A program made the position numbers and the translations under genes. Below are positions 1-6,103 of a stretch of 12,988 nt of DNA, piece after piece. This stretch comes from JAWLFY01 sp964462125. GTDB lineage: Bacteria > Planctomycetota > Planctomycetia > Pirellulales > Pirellulaceae. The notes below the pieces were generated by a model. It ran no database searches and was not told where the DNA came from. It saw only the letters and a program-made list of their open reading frames with translations. The stretch lies in assembly GCA_964462125.1 (NCBI GenBank), contig CAYWXT010000157.1:1-12988 (forward strand), in the 5' to 3' direction. Position 1 is the stretch's first letter. The number at the start of each line of letters is the position of its first letter.

Positions 1-154
1 CTCAATTTGCGCTTAGTCCCAGTGGGGGGGGTCGGCATAGTGGTTCCTTGAGAGCGGCTGCTGCGGAACCAGCTAGCCAGGCTCTATCACTGGAAACGCC
101 ATAACCAACTGCCACCGAAGAACTTAGAACGCAGGCAGATCTAGGACAGTCGAA

Positions 155-460
155 CTAGGCGCGGCGGGCGTGGCGGCGGCGTGCCATCAGGTCATGCCGG
201 AACAGAACGTCCCACGCCAGGTCTCCTAGCCGCTGGATCTCCCGTGCCCGTTCCGACCGGATGCGGCTGTTCCCCTCATGGATCAGTTCCGCAAGTCGAC
301 GCAACGACGACCGGGGAGGCTCGACGACGGCTGCTCGCCGCTCGTTTCGGGACGGTTGTCCCACAACCACCGACGCGACCGGGGCGGAACCCAATGGTGC
401 GAGTGGAACCACGGGAGCTAGTGATGCGGAGGGCGAATCGAAGAGTGAGAGTTGAGTCAT
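155..460 (-). CDS. Small basic protein with N-terminal clamp-binding-like peptide, unknown function
   Basis: This 101-aa protein has no family I recognise. Residues 3-7 read QLSLF, which matches the known bacterial beta sliding-clamp binding pentapeptide QL(S/D)LF. Residues 11-50 are rich in Ala, Pro, Val and Ser and look disordered. Residues 51-101 are charged and probably helical (RRLAELIHEG, then EIQRLGDLAWDVLFRHDL) and end in a basic tail, RRRHARRA. The ATG at 460 is chosen because AGGAG lies 9 nt upstream; the open frame continues upstream to 580, but with low-quality sequence. The stop is TAG at 155-157. It is transcribed divergently from the lipoprotein gene at 699. A nucleic-acid-associated role is only an inference from the basic tail and the clamp-like peptide. 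Such short proteins tend to be lineage-restricted. Confidence 0.68.
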   Translation of the reverse strand: MTQLSLFDSPSASLAPVVPLAPLGSAPVASVVVGQPSRNERRAAVVEPPRSSLRRLAELIHEGNSRIRSERAREIQRLGDLAWDVLFRHDLMARRRHARRA

Positions 461-698
461 CGGTGATCTCTCCTGGGATGAAAGTCCGGCTCGGACGACA
501 GGAGGATTCTTTTCAGCGCGGGTGACACCTCTGGTCAGGGCTGGGAAAAAAAAGTTTTTCGAGTGATGAACGCCGCCCACACGAAACGAAAGGGAACAAA
601 CAGGTGGATTCTGTCCAAGTCGCGGTTGCGTTGGCCAACCACCATCATTTAGTGGTGGCCAGCGATAGGGAAATCACCCATTTTTCAAGGAGATAGGA
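461..698. promoter_or_regulatory. Divergent intergenic region
   Basis: These 238 bp separate two divergent genes and must hold both promoters, but I cannot place convincing -35/-10 pairs. An A-tract/T-tract symmetry lies at about 545-559 (GAAAAAAAAGTTTTTC). A short hairpin, CCACCA at 639-644 with TGGTGG at 653-658 and an 8-nt loop, sits about 40 nt before the lipoprotein start and may be in its leader. AAGGAG at 687-692 is a strong ribosome binding site for the gene at 699. Confidence 0.4.
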
Positions 699-1034
699 AT
701 GTTTGCATCAAATCGAAGGTCGATCGGGTGCCTGGGAGTTTTTGTCCTGGCGGCCGCAGCGGTCGGCTGCCACTCACAGGGCCAACCTGCCGGCCCCTGG
801 CCCGGGGCCTCGGCGCCGCAGTACCCGCAGCAACAATCAGCGCCGAGCGGGGGCGTTTCCTCCTCCACGAGCATCCCTCAAGGAGGGGTTCCTCAGGGAT
901 CGGTCTCGGGGGGTTCCACCACGCAGGGCTCCACCACCCAGGGCTCGGTGCCCGAAAGTTACGGCACCCAGGGGACCCAATCGCCGGGCGGGACGACGAC
1001 AAGCCCGTCGATTCAAGGCTCCTCATCGCGCTGA
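699..1034 (+). CDS. Small Ser/Thr/Gln/Gly-rich lipoprotein
   Basis: This 111-aa protein is predicted to be exported and lipid-anchored. It has a basic N-terminus (NRRS), a hydrophobic stretch (residues 10-22) and a lipobox-like AVGC with Cys24 as the expected lipidated residue. The -3 residue is Ala rather than the usual Leu, so signal peptidase I cleavage is an alternative. The mature part (25-111) is low-complexity, dominated by Gln, Ser, Gly, Pro and Thr, and contains the repeat GSTTQ-GSTTQ (72-81). It has no domain and probably no stable fold. The ATG is fixed by AAGGAG with a 6-nt spacer. It is a single gene, divergent from the clamp-peptide protein and convergent with pdxJ across a MITE-like element. 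The function is unknown; similar short, disordered lipoproteins are common in planctomycetes. Confidence 0.8.
   Translation: MFASNRRSIGCLGVFVLAAAAVGCHSQGQPAGPWPGASAPQYPQQQSAPSGGVSSSTSIPQGGVPQGSVSGGSTTQGSTTQGSVPESYGTQGTQSPGGTTTSPSIQGSSSR
912..941 (+). repeat. 15-bp tandem repeat within lipoprotein gene
   Basis: Two adjacent 15-bp units (912-926 and 927-941) differ at two bases, and each encodes GSTTQ in frame. A partial third unit follows (GGCTC, then GSV). Because the unit is a multiple of three, copy-number change would alter length without a frameshift. Confidence 0.75.
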
Positions 1035-1104
1035 GCAGGGTGTCGGTGGGGAAGGCGTTTTGGCTGAAAGACGATCGTTCCGATCATTCAATCAGCGTCG
1101 CCTA

Positions 1105-1210
1105 GCCTCTGTCTAAAAACGTGGATGACGTCCTGTACGAGGAGCCAACCGGGCGGCTAGCCTGCGGCTAGCGCCCCAATGCCGTCGGCTCAGGGTTTTC
1201 AGACAGAGCC
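1105..1210. mobile_element. MITE-like element with terminal inverted repeats and TA flanks
   Basis: A 16-bp sequence at 1105-1120 (GCCTCTGTCTAAAAAC) is repeated inverted at 1195-1210 (GTTTTCAGACAGAGCC), matching at 14 of 16 positions. Both ends are flanked by TA (1103-1104 and 1211-1212). This matches the TA target-site duplication of IS630/Tc1-mariner transposition. The 106-bp element has no coding capacity and carries an internal hairpin (1151-1176). It sits between the convergent lipoprotein and pdxJ genes, 12 bp past the pdxJ stop. I infer a non-autonomous element. Whether other copies or a parental transposase exist cannot be seen here. Confidence 0.6.
1151..1176. terminator. GC-rich hairpin, possible bidirectional terminator
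   Basis: GGGC-G-GCTAGC (1151-1161) pairs with GCTAGC-GCCC (1167-1176) around the 5-nt loop CTGCG, with one bulged G. There is no T-tract beside the stem, so a simple intrinsic terminator is not proven. Its position between two converging genes makes a transcription-stop role plausible. Confidence 0.4.
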
Positions 1211-1222
1211 TATGCCTATGGG

Positions 1223-1942
1223 TCACGGGCATGCGACGTCGAGCAGACGGCGCATCTCGGCAACGGCTTCTCGCAGTCCCACCATCAAGGCACGGCTGAT
1301 GATGGCGTGCCCGATGTTGAGTTCTAGCATGCCGGGGATCTGAGCGACCGGTCGGACGTTGTGATAGTTCAGACCGTGTCCGGCGTGCAGCCGCATCCCG
1401 CGGTTGACCACCGCCTTTCCGGCTTCGGCCAAGCGATCGAACTGGTGCCGCTGGTCGGGTTTCGCGAGCGAATAGGGACCGGTATGCAGCTCGACCGCGT
1501 CGACTTTGAGTTGTGCGGCGGCGTCGATCTGCGACAGTTCGGGGTCGAGGAACAGGCTGGTCTGGATGCCGGCTTGTCGAATCCGATCCACCGCGGCGGC
1601 GATCCGCCCATCGTCGCGCAGGAGATTGAGTCCTCCTTCGGTCGTCACCTCCTGGCGGCTCTCGGGGACCAGCAGCGCCCAGTCGGGCCGAATTCGGCAG
1701 CAGATCGAGACAATTTCGTCGGTGCATGCCAACTCGAAGTTGGTCTTCACGGCGACCGTTTGTCGCAGCAGTTCGACGTCGCGGTCCTGGATATGGCGGC
1801 GGTCTTCACGGAGGTGGAACGTGATCCCATCGGCACCTCCCTGTTCGGCCAATGCCGCAGCGATCACCGGGTCGGGTTCGTACGTCCGACGGGCTTGGCG
1901 AAGCGTCGCCACATGATCGATATTCACACCAAGCTCAATCAT
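1223..1942 (-). CDS. pdxJ: Pyridoxine 5'-phosphate synthase PdxJ
   Basis: This enzyme condenses 1-deoxy-D-xylulose 5-phosphate with 3-amino-1-hydroxyacetone 1-phosphate to give pyridoxine 5'-phosphate. It is the last ring-closing step of the DXP-dependent vitamin B6 pathway and acts in the cytosol. The 239-aa TIM barrel has the family length and signatures: LGVNIDHVATLRQ (4-16), TFHLREDRRHI (41-51, with His43 and Arg45), KTNFE (66-70, Glu70), ELHTG (151-155), AGHGLNYHN (187-195, His189) and NIGHAIISRA (209-218). The ATG at 1942 gives the canonical MIELGVNIDH start; a GTG 15 nt upstream is less likely. The start overlaps the last 8 nt of the upstream EboE-like gene (ATGATTGA), so translational coupling is probable. 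A MITE-like element begins 12 bp after the stop. Confidence 0.97.
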   Translation of the reverse strand: MIELGVNIDHVATLRQARRTYEPDPVIAAALAEQGGADGITFHLREDRRHIQDRDVELLRQTVAVKTNFELACTDEIVSICCRIRPDWALLVPESRQEVTTEGGLNLLRDDGRIAAAVDRIRQAGIQTSLFLDPELSQIDAAAQLKVDAVELHTGPYSLAKPDQRHQFDRLAEAGKAVVNRGMRLHAGHGLNYHNVRPVAQIPGMLELNIGHAIISRALMVGLREAVAEMRRLLDVACP

Positions 1943-3155
1943 CAAACGGTATCCCACAGGCTAGCAGTGTTCGCCGCAACCAACGAAACTCTTCCGCGAT
2001 GTCGGCGGCGAGTCCTTGCTGACGCATCGATTGCGGCAGGACGGTCCAGGCATAAGTTTCGATTTCCAGGTGCCCTGTAAAGTCCATCGACAGAGCGGGA
2101 TCGGCAAGGGTTCGCAGGCATCGGACCACATCCCCTTGGCTGGTGCTCAGATGCCCGAAACGTTCCAGAAAAATGGGGACGTGAAAGTGAACCACCCAAC
2201 GCCGATCGCCCCCCACCGAATCCTGTCGGTCCGCTGCGGCCAGCAAGGGCGGCAGGTCCTCGGCGAGTTCAAAGCCCCCACCTTCGGTCCGTCGCCCCGT
2301 TTGGTGGAGATATCGGTCCTCGGCAAAGTTCGCCAGCTGCGCGATCGCCTCCCGCTGTCCCTCGATTGGCATCGATTCCCAGTCAGCGACGACGGCATTG
2401 CTGACCTGGACCTTGCCGATCCCGATTCCGGCGTCCGCGTAGCGCCGCAGCACCTCGGATTGGCTCTCCATCATCACAGCGGAATGACAGATGTCATGGC
2501 AGACGGTGAGGTAACGTCGGTGGTGCGGCTTCGCCAGATGACGATCGAACCATTCGACCACACCGTCGGCGGTGTCGAGAATGCAACCCGGCTCGGGCTC
2601 GATCGCGACGACGATGCGTCGTCCCGTGTCGGTTTCCAGTTGTTGCAGAAAATCGGCGAGTGATTGCAGGTTCAAGGCGGCAGCCAAGACTTGGTCATCG
2701 GTGGGGCCACCGTCAGCCGCGAACGGATTGTCTCGCCAGCCGATCGGCAGGGTGCTGATTGACCCGCAATGTTCGGTCGACGGCAGCATCGCCGCCAACA
2801 ACCCGGCGAGCCGCTCGGTGTACAACAGCCGGGACTCCTCCCACCAAGCCGGCAGATAGACCCGCTGCTTGACCGCGGGCTGGTGGAAGTTGTCGTAGGG
2901 GAAGCCGTTAATCGTGTACGGATGCAGCTGGTGCTCGTCCAGAAAATCAACCAGGGACGCCGAGCCGGCGGCAAACAACTCGTCCGCGGCTTGACACGGC
3001 AGCCACAAGCCCACGCCCAGGCGGTTTTCAAGCTCCAGATCTTCTCGGACCGGAACGGCATACTCAGTCAAGTTGCGACGGATCGACGCCAGGTCCACCC
3101 CGGCATGGACGTTTGTGCAGTAACCGATCGAGTAACTCGTCGCGGCGGCTTTCAC
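1935..3155 (-). CDS. eboE: EboE-like metabolite traffic protein (xylose isomerase-like TIM barrel)
   Basis: The protein resembles EboE, the TIM-barrel member of the eboABCDEF cluster, which was linked to moving isoprenoid or scytonemin-type precursors to the periplasm. Family features are IGYCTNVHAG (10-19), YTINGFPYDNFH (80-91), SISTLP (132-137), AIEPEPG (184-190), CHDICHSAV (219-227), GKVQVS (247-252), VHFHVP (322-327) and HLEIETY (362-368). The His/Glu/Asp residues in these motifs are candidate metal ligands, as in sugar-isomerase barrels. The GTG at 3155 (406 aa) is chosen because it places IGYCTNVHAG near the N-terminus, but it lacks a clear ribosome binding site. The frame stays open upstream with ATGs at 3233 and 3329 (464 aa). 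That extra segment is Arg/Pro-rich and partly repeat-derived. The 3' end overlaps pdxJ by 8 nt. The substrate is unknown. Confidence 0.83.
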   Translation of the reverse strand: MKAAATSYSIGYCTNVHAGVDLASIRRNLTEYAVPVREDLELENRLGVGLWLPCQAADELFAAGSASLVDFLDEHQLHPYTINGFPYDNFHQPAVKQRVYLPAWWEESRLLYTERLAGLLAAMLPSTEHCGSISTLPIGWRDNPFAADGGPTDDQVLAAALNLQSLADFLQQLETDTGRRIVVAIEPEPGCILDTADGVVEWFDRHLAKPHHRRYLTVCHDICHSAVMMESQSEVLRRYADAGIGIGKVQVSNAVVADWESMPIEGQREAIAQLANFAEDRYLHQTGRRTEGGGFELAEDLPPLLAAADRQDSVGGDRRWVVHFHVPIFLERFGHLSTSQGDVVRCLRTLADPALSMDFTGHLEIETYAWTVLPQSMRQQGLAADIAEEFRWLRRTLLACGIPFDD

Positions 3156-3289
3156 GGCAGGACTCGGATAGAGACGGGAACGGGGACCGGCGGAGCGATC
3201 AACGTCCTGGAGGAACCAAGGGCGTCGCCGCATCCGAGCGGTGGGATCGTCGATGTGCCCAAGATCCCCCGTCGGCCGCCGGTTGGCAA

Positions 3290-3324
3290 CGGGCCCAATG
3301 GGAAGCGGGCCCAATGATTGGAAG
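3290..3324. repeat. Direct repeat with GGGCCC cores ahead of the EboE-like gene
   Basis: CGGGCCCAATG occurs at 3290-3300 and again at 3306-3316, and each copy is followed by GGAAG (3301-3305, and 3320-3324 after three extra bases). The units start 16 bp apart. They lie in the 199-bp gap between the GNAT-nitrilase stop and the preferred EboE-like start. They could be an operator pair, part of a leader, or a chance duplication. They fall inside the coding frame if the longer EboE-like start is used. Confidence 0.5.
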
Positions 3325-3354
3325 GGCATCCAGCGATTCAGCCCTCCGCGTTGT

Positions 3355-4932
3355 TTAGACCTCGTACGATTGTCCGTCCTGCCGATAGACGATTTTGTAC
3401 AGATCCCGGCGACGGTCGTTCCAGTTTTGCACCGAGCCGCCATCGCGGTGGCGCCGCAGGAGTTCCAGATCGACGTCATGAATGATGATCGTCTCGATGT
3501 TGGCGTTGCACTCGGCCGCCACCGCATCTCGCGCAAACTCAGCGTCGGCGGGGGTGAAGATCGCGGATTGGGCGTAGTGAATGTCGGAGTTCTCGACGAA
3601 GGGCAGGTTCCCAGTGCAACCGCCGACGGCGACGTACTGGTGGTTCTCCACGCAGCGAGCCATGGCGCAGGTTCGCACCCGGAGGTAGCCGCTGCGGGTA
3701 TCGGTGTTGAAGGGGACGAAGACGATTTGAGCTCCCTTCTGGGCAGCGATCCGAACCAACTCGGGAAACTCGATGTCGTAACAGATGAGGATTGAGATCA
3801 CACCGCAGTCGGTATCGAAGACTTCGACCCGGCTTCCCGGCGCCACGCCCCACCATTTTCGCTCACTGGGAGTGATGTGAATCTTGTATTGCTTCCCCAG
3901 CGTACCATCGCGGCGAAACAGGTAGGCGATGTTGTGCAGCACGTCCTGTTCAAGCACGAAGTGGGACCCGCCGATGATGTTGACGTTGTATTTCACCGCC
4001 AGTTCGGTGAACAAGTCGAGGTACTGGGGGGTGTACTCGTGCAGCTGGCGGGCCGCCTCGCCGGGTCGAGACTCCGGCATGCATGACAACAACTGCGTCG
4101 TGACCAGTTCTGGGAAGAGGACAAAGTCCGATTTGTATTCCGACGCGGTATCGATAAAGAACTCACATTGGCGGGCGAACTCGTCGAAGCCGTTGATAGT
4201 CCGCATTTGATACTGGACGACCGCCAACCGGATCGGTTCCACCGGGTGGTGATAGCGGCGTTTGGCGCCGCGCCGATAGTCGAGGTTGATCCACTCCAGA
4301 AACGTCGCATAGCCGCGGGAGTCGCTGTCGGAGGGCATGTAGTCGGAGATCAGCCCTTTGAGGGAGAACCCGTTGGCCAGCTGGACCGTGAGAACCGGGT
4401 CGTAGAGCGTCTTGTCGACGACGTTCTCCACGTATTCGCGCGCCGTCATGTCGTCGGCGTGGGCCCCGAAACCGGGGATCCGACCCCCGATGATCATCCG
4501 GGCCAGATTTCGCTCGCGGCACAGTTCTTTGCGGGCGTCGTAGAGCCGCCGGGAGAGCTTCATGCCGCGGAACTCGGGGTCGACCATGATCTCGATCCCG
4601 TAGAGCGTGTCGCCCTTCGGGTTGTGGTTGCGGATGTACCCCTCGTCAGCGACCGCCTTCCAGTTGTGCCATGCCAAGTTGGGGTCGTATTCAAGGATCA
4701 GGCTGCTGGCCGACGCAGCGACCTTGCCTTCGACTTCGACCACGAGCTGGCCCTCGGGGAAATGCGCCAGTTGGCTCTCCAACTGGTCGCGGTCCCACGG
4801 TTCCATGCCGGGAAAACAGGTCCGCTGAAGTTCGACGAGCCGATCAAAGTCGTCGATCGTCGTCGGCCGGACGTTGATCCGCCATTCATAATCGCTCAGG
4901 TCAATCGTCGGCTCATTCGGCACCTTGGCCAT
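3355..4932 (-). CDS. Fused GNAT acetyltransferase / nitrilase-superfamily amidohydrolase
   Basis: This two-domain enzyme has 525 aa. The N-terminal GNAT/RimI-like domain (about 20-220) has a putative acetyl-CoA loop around PEFRGMKLSRRLY (119-131). The C-terminal carbon-nitrogen hydrolase domain (about 233-515) has the complete Glu-Lys-Cys triad: Glu275 in LFPEL, Lys350 in QYKIH and Cys384 in LICYDIEFPE. A branch of the nitrilase superfamily is known to carry such an N-terminal RimI-like domain, and the length is normal for it. The fusion suggests two steps on one N-acyl or amide substrate, but that substrate is not known. The ATG at 4932 has AAGGA 8 nt upstream; the frame stays open far upstream through the prs region, which I reject as coding. 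It is first of three minus-strand genes (then EboE-like, pdxJ) and divergent from prs. Confidence 0.92.
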   Translation of the reverse strand: MAKVPNEPTIDLSDYEWRINVRPTTIDDFDRLVELQRTCFPGMEPWDRDQLESQLAHFPEGQLVVEVEGKVAASASSLILEYDPNLAWHNWKAVADEGYIRNHNPKGDTLYGIEIMVDPEFRGMKLSRRLYDARKELCRERNLARMIIGGRIPGFGAHADDMTAREYVENVVDKTLYDPVLTVQLANGFSLKGLISDYMPSDSDSRGYATFLEWINLDYRRGAKRRYHHPVEPIRLAVVQYQMRTINGFDEFARQCEFFIDTASEYKSDFVLFPELVTTQLLSCMPESRPGEAARQLHEYTPQYLDLFTELAVKYNVNIIGGSHFVLEQDVLHNIAYLFRRDGTLGKQYKIHITPSERKWWGVAPGSRVEVFDTDCGVISILICYDIEFPELVRIAAQKGAQIVFVPFNTDTRSGYLRVRTCAMARCVENHQYVAVGGCTGNLPFVENSDIHYAQSAIFTPADAEFARDAVAAECNANIETIIIHDVDLELLRRHRDGGSVQNWNDRRRDLYKIVYRQDGQSYEV

Positions 4933-5005
4933 CGGCAGCGTCCTTGGGGTGGTTGCAGGGAAGGGAGCCTGGCAGAGAACCTTTGTACGCCAGGAGGTGG
5001 CAACG

Positions 5006-5026
5006 ATCCGGCTCGGCGAGCCGGAT
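5006..5026. promoter_or_regulatory. Perfect palindrome in the prs / GNAT-nitrilase divergent promoter region
   Basis: ATCCGGCTCG (5006-5015) is repeated inverted as CGAGCCGGAT (5017-5026) around a single central base. Outer TTGTAC (4983-4988) and GTACAA (5027-5032) form a second, wider inverted pair. TACAAT at 5028-5033 resembles a -10 box for prs, with no clear -35. The site lies 44 nt before the prs start, and 73 nt before the divergent gene. It could be a repressor or activator operator, or a 5'-UTR hairpin in the prs transcript. Confidence 0.5.
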
Positions 5027-5070
5027 GTACAATGATCCCCCCAACGGCTCACCGTCAAGGAACCATTGCG

Positions 5071-6060
5071 ATGGCGTCGGATCAGATTCGGTTGTTCTCC
5101 CTCGACAGCGGCCGCTCCTTTGCCGCGGCGGTGGCCGAGCATTGTGGGTTGCCGTTGGCGGAGCATGAAGAGCGGGACTTCGAGGATGGTGAGCACAAGG
5201 TGCGACCGTTGGTCAATTGCCGTGGACGCGACGTGTACTTGGTGCAATCGCTGTACGGTGATGACGTCCACTCGGTCAACGACAAGCTGTGTCGACTGCT
5301 GTTCTTCTGTGGGGCGGTTGGGGACGCCGGGGCCGGCCGCGTCACGGCGGTGGTTCCCTACCTCTGTTACTCCCGCAAGGATCGCAAGACCAAATCCCGC
5401 GACCCGCTGACGTTGCGGTATGTGGCGGGGTTGTTCGAGGCGGTGGGGGTCGACCGGGTGGTCACGATGGACGCGCACAATCTGGCCGCCTTTCAAAACG
5501 CCTTTCGTTGCCGCACCGAGCACTTGGAAGCTCGGCCGCTGTTGGCGGAGCATTACCAGAGGGTTGCAGCGGAGGATCGGGTCGTGGTGGTGTCCCCCGA
5601 TGTCGGCGGTGTGAAGCGGGCCGAACAGTTTCGGCAAACGCTCAGCCGCCGCCTGGGTCGCGACGTCGGCTCTGCCTTTTTGGAGAAGTACCGCAGCGCC
5701 GGTCGGGTGAGTGGCGAAGCGGTGGTGGGCGATGTCGAAGACGCCACGGTGATTATCGTCGATGACATGATCGCCTCCGGTGGCACTCTGGCCCGCGCCG
5801 CGAAGGGGCTGCAGGAAGCCGGCGCTCGGGGCGTGTTCACCGCCGCAACACACGGCGCGTTCACCAGGGACGCCGAATCGAAGCTGGCCGAGCCAGTGAT
5901 CGAAAGGATCGTCATCACCGACGCTCTCCCCCCGGATCGGCTCAGCGATCGGTTCCTCAAGGAACGCGTCACGGTCCTCCGCATCGCGCCGATGGTCGCT
6001 CAGGCGATCGAGCGGATGCACAGCGGCGGCTCGCTGGTGGAGCTGAATGACCCGAACTAA
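5071..6060 (+). CDS. prs: Ribose-phosphate pyrophosphokinase (PRPP synthetase), divergent type
   Basis: The enzyme transfers pyrophosphate from ATP to ribose 5-phosphate, giving PRPP for nucleotide, His, Trp and NAD synthesis. The 329-aa protein is slightly longer than the common 310-320. Visible motifs are RDFEDGEHKVRP (35-46), PYLCYSRKDRKTKSRDP (96-112), the ATP-site MDAH (133-136), SPDVGGVKRAEQF (175-187), the K-x-R pair in EKYRSAG (Lys206, Arg208) and the ribose-5-phosphate/PRPP loop VDDMIASGGT (230-239). Typical Prs reads MDLHA; here MDAHNLAAFQNAF marks a divergent subfamily also seen as a second Prs in some proteobacteria. The ATG at 5071 has AAGGA 9 nt upstream. The gene is alone on its strand and ends 5 bp before a strong hairpin. 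Whether it is the housekeeping Prs or a paralogue cannot be decided here. Confidence 0.88.
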   Translation: MASDQIRLFSLDSGRSFAAAVAEHCGLPLAEHEERDFEDGEHKVRPLVNCRGRDVYLVQSLYGDDVHSVNDKLCRLLFFCGAVGDAGAGRVTAVVPYLCYSRKDRKTKSRDPLTLRYVAGLFEAVGVDRVVTMDAHNLAAFQNAFRCRTEHLEARPLLAEHYQRVAAEDRVVVVSPDVGGVKRAEQFRQTLSRRLGRDVGSAFLEKYRSAGRVSGEAVVGDVEDATVIIVDDMIASGGTLARAAKGLQEAGARGVFTAATHGAFTRDAESKLAEPVIERIVITDALPPDRLSDRFLKERVTVLRIAPMVAQAIERMHSGGSLVELNDPN

Positions 6061-6065
6061 GCCGA

Positions 6066-6097
6066 GCGGGAAAAAGGTACCGGACACTTTTTCCCGC
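6066..6097. terminator. Symmetric A/T-flanked hairpin, bidirectional terminator or REP-like repeat
   Basis: GCGGGAAAAAG (6066-6076) and CTTTTTCCCGC (6087-6097) form a perfect 11-bp stem around the loop GTACCGGACA (6077-6086). It lies 5 bp after the prs stop and 6 bp beyond the stop of the converging gene at 6104, so it can serve both transcripts. From memory, similar A5GGT...T5 palindromes recur in planctomycete and proteobacterial genomes near REP-associated transposases. That link is inferred, not shown here. Confidence 0.75.
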
Positions 6098-6103
6098 ACG
6101 ATC

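Noticed and set aside
41..71. Hairpin TGGTTCC (41-47) with GGAACCA (65-71).
   Set aside because: A 7-bp stem with a 17-nt loop and no T-tract is too weak to call a terminator, and no neighbouring gene end is visible.
4168..5070. Open plus-strand frame running into prs from far upstream.
   Set aside because: It lies antisense to the GNAT-nitrilase gene, and PRPP synthetase homology begins only at the ATG at 5071.
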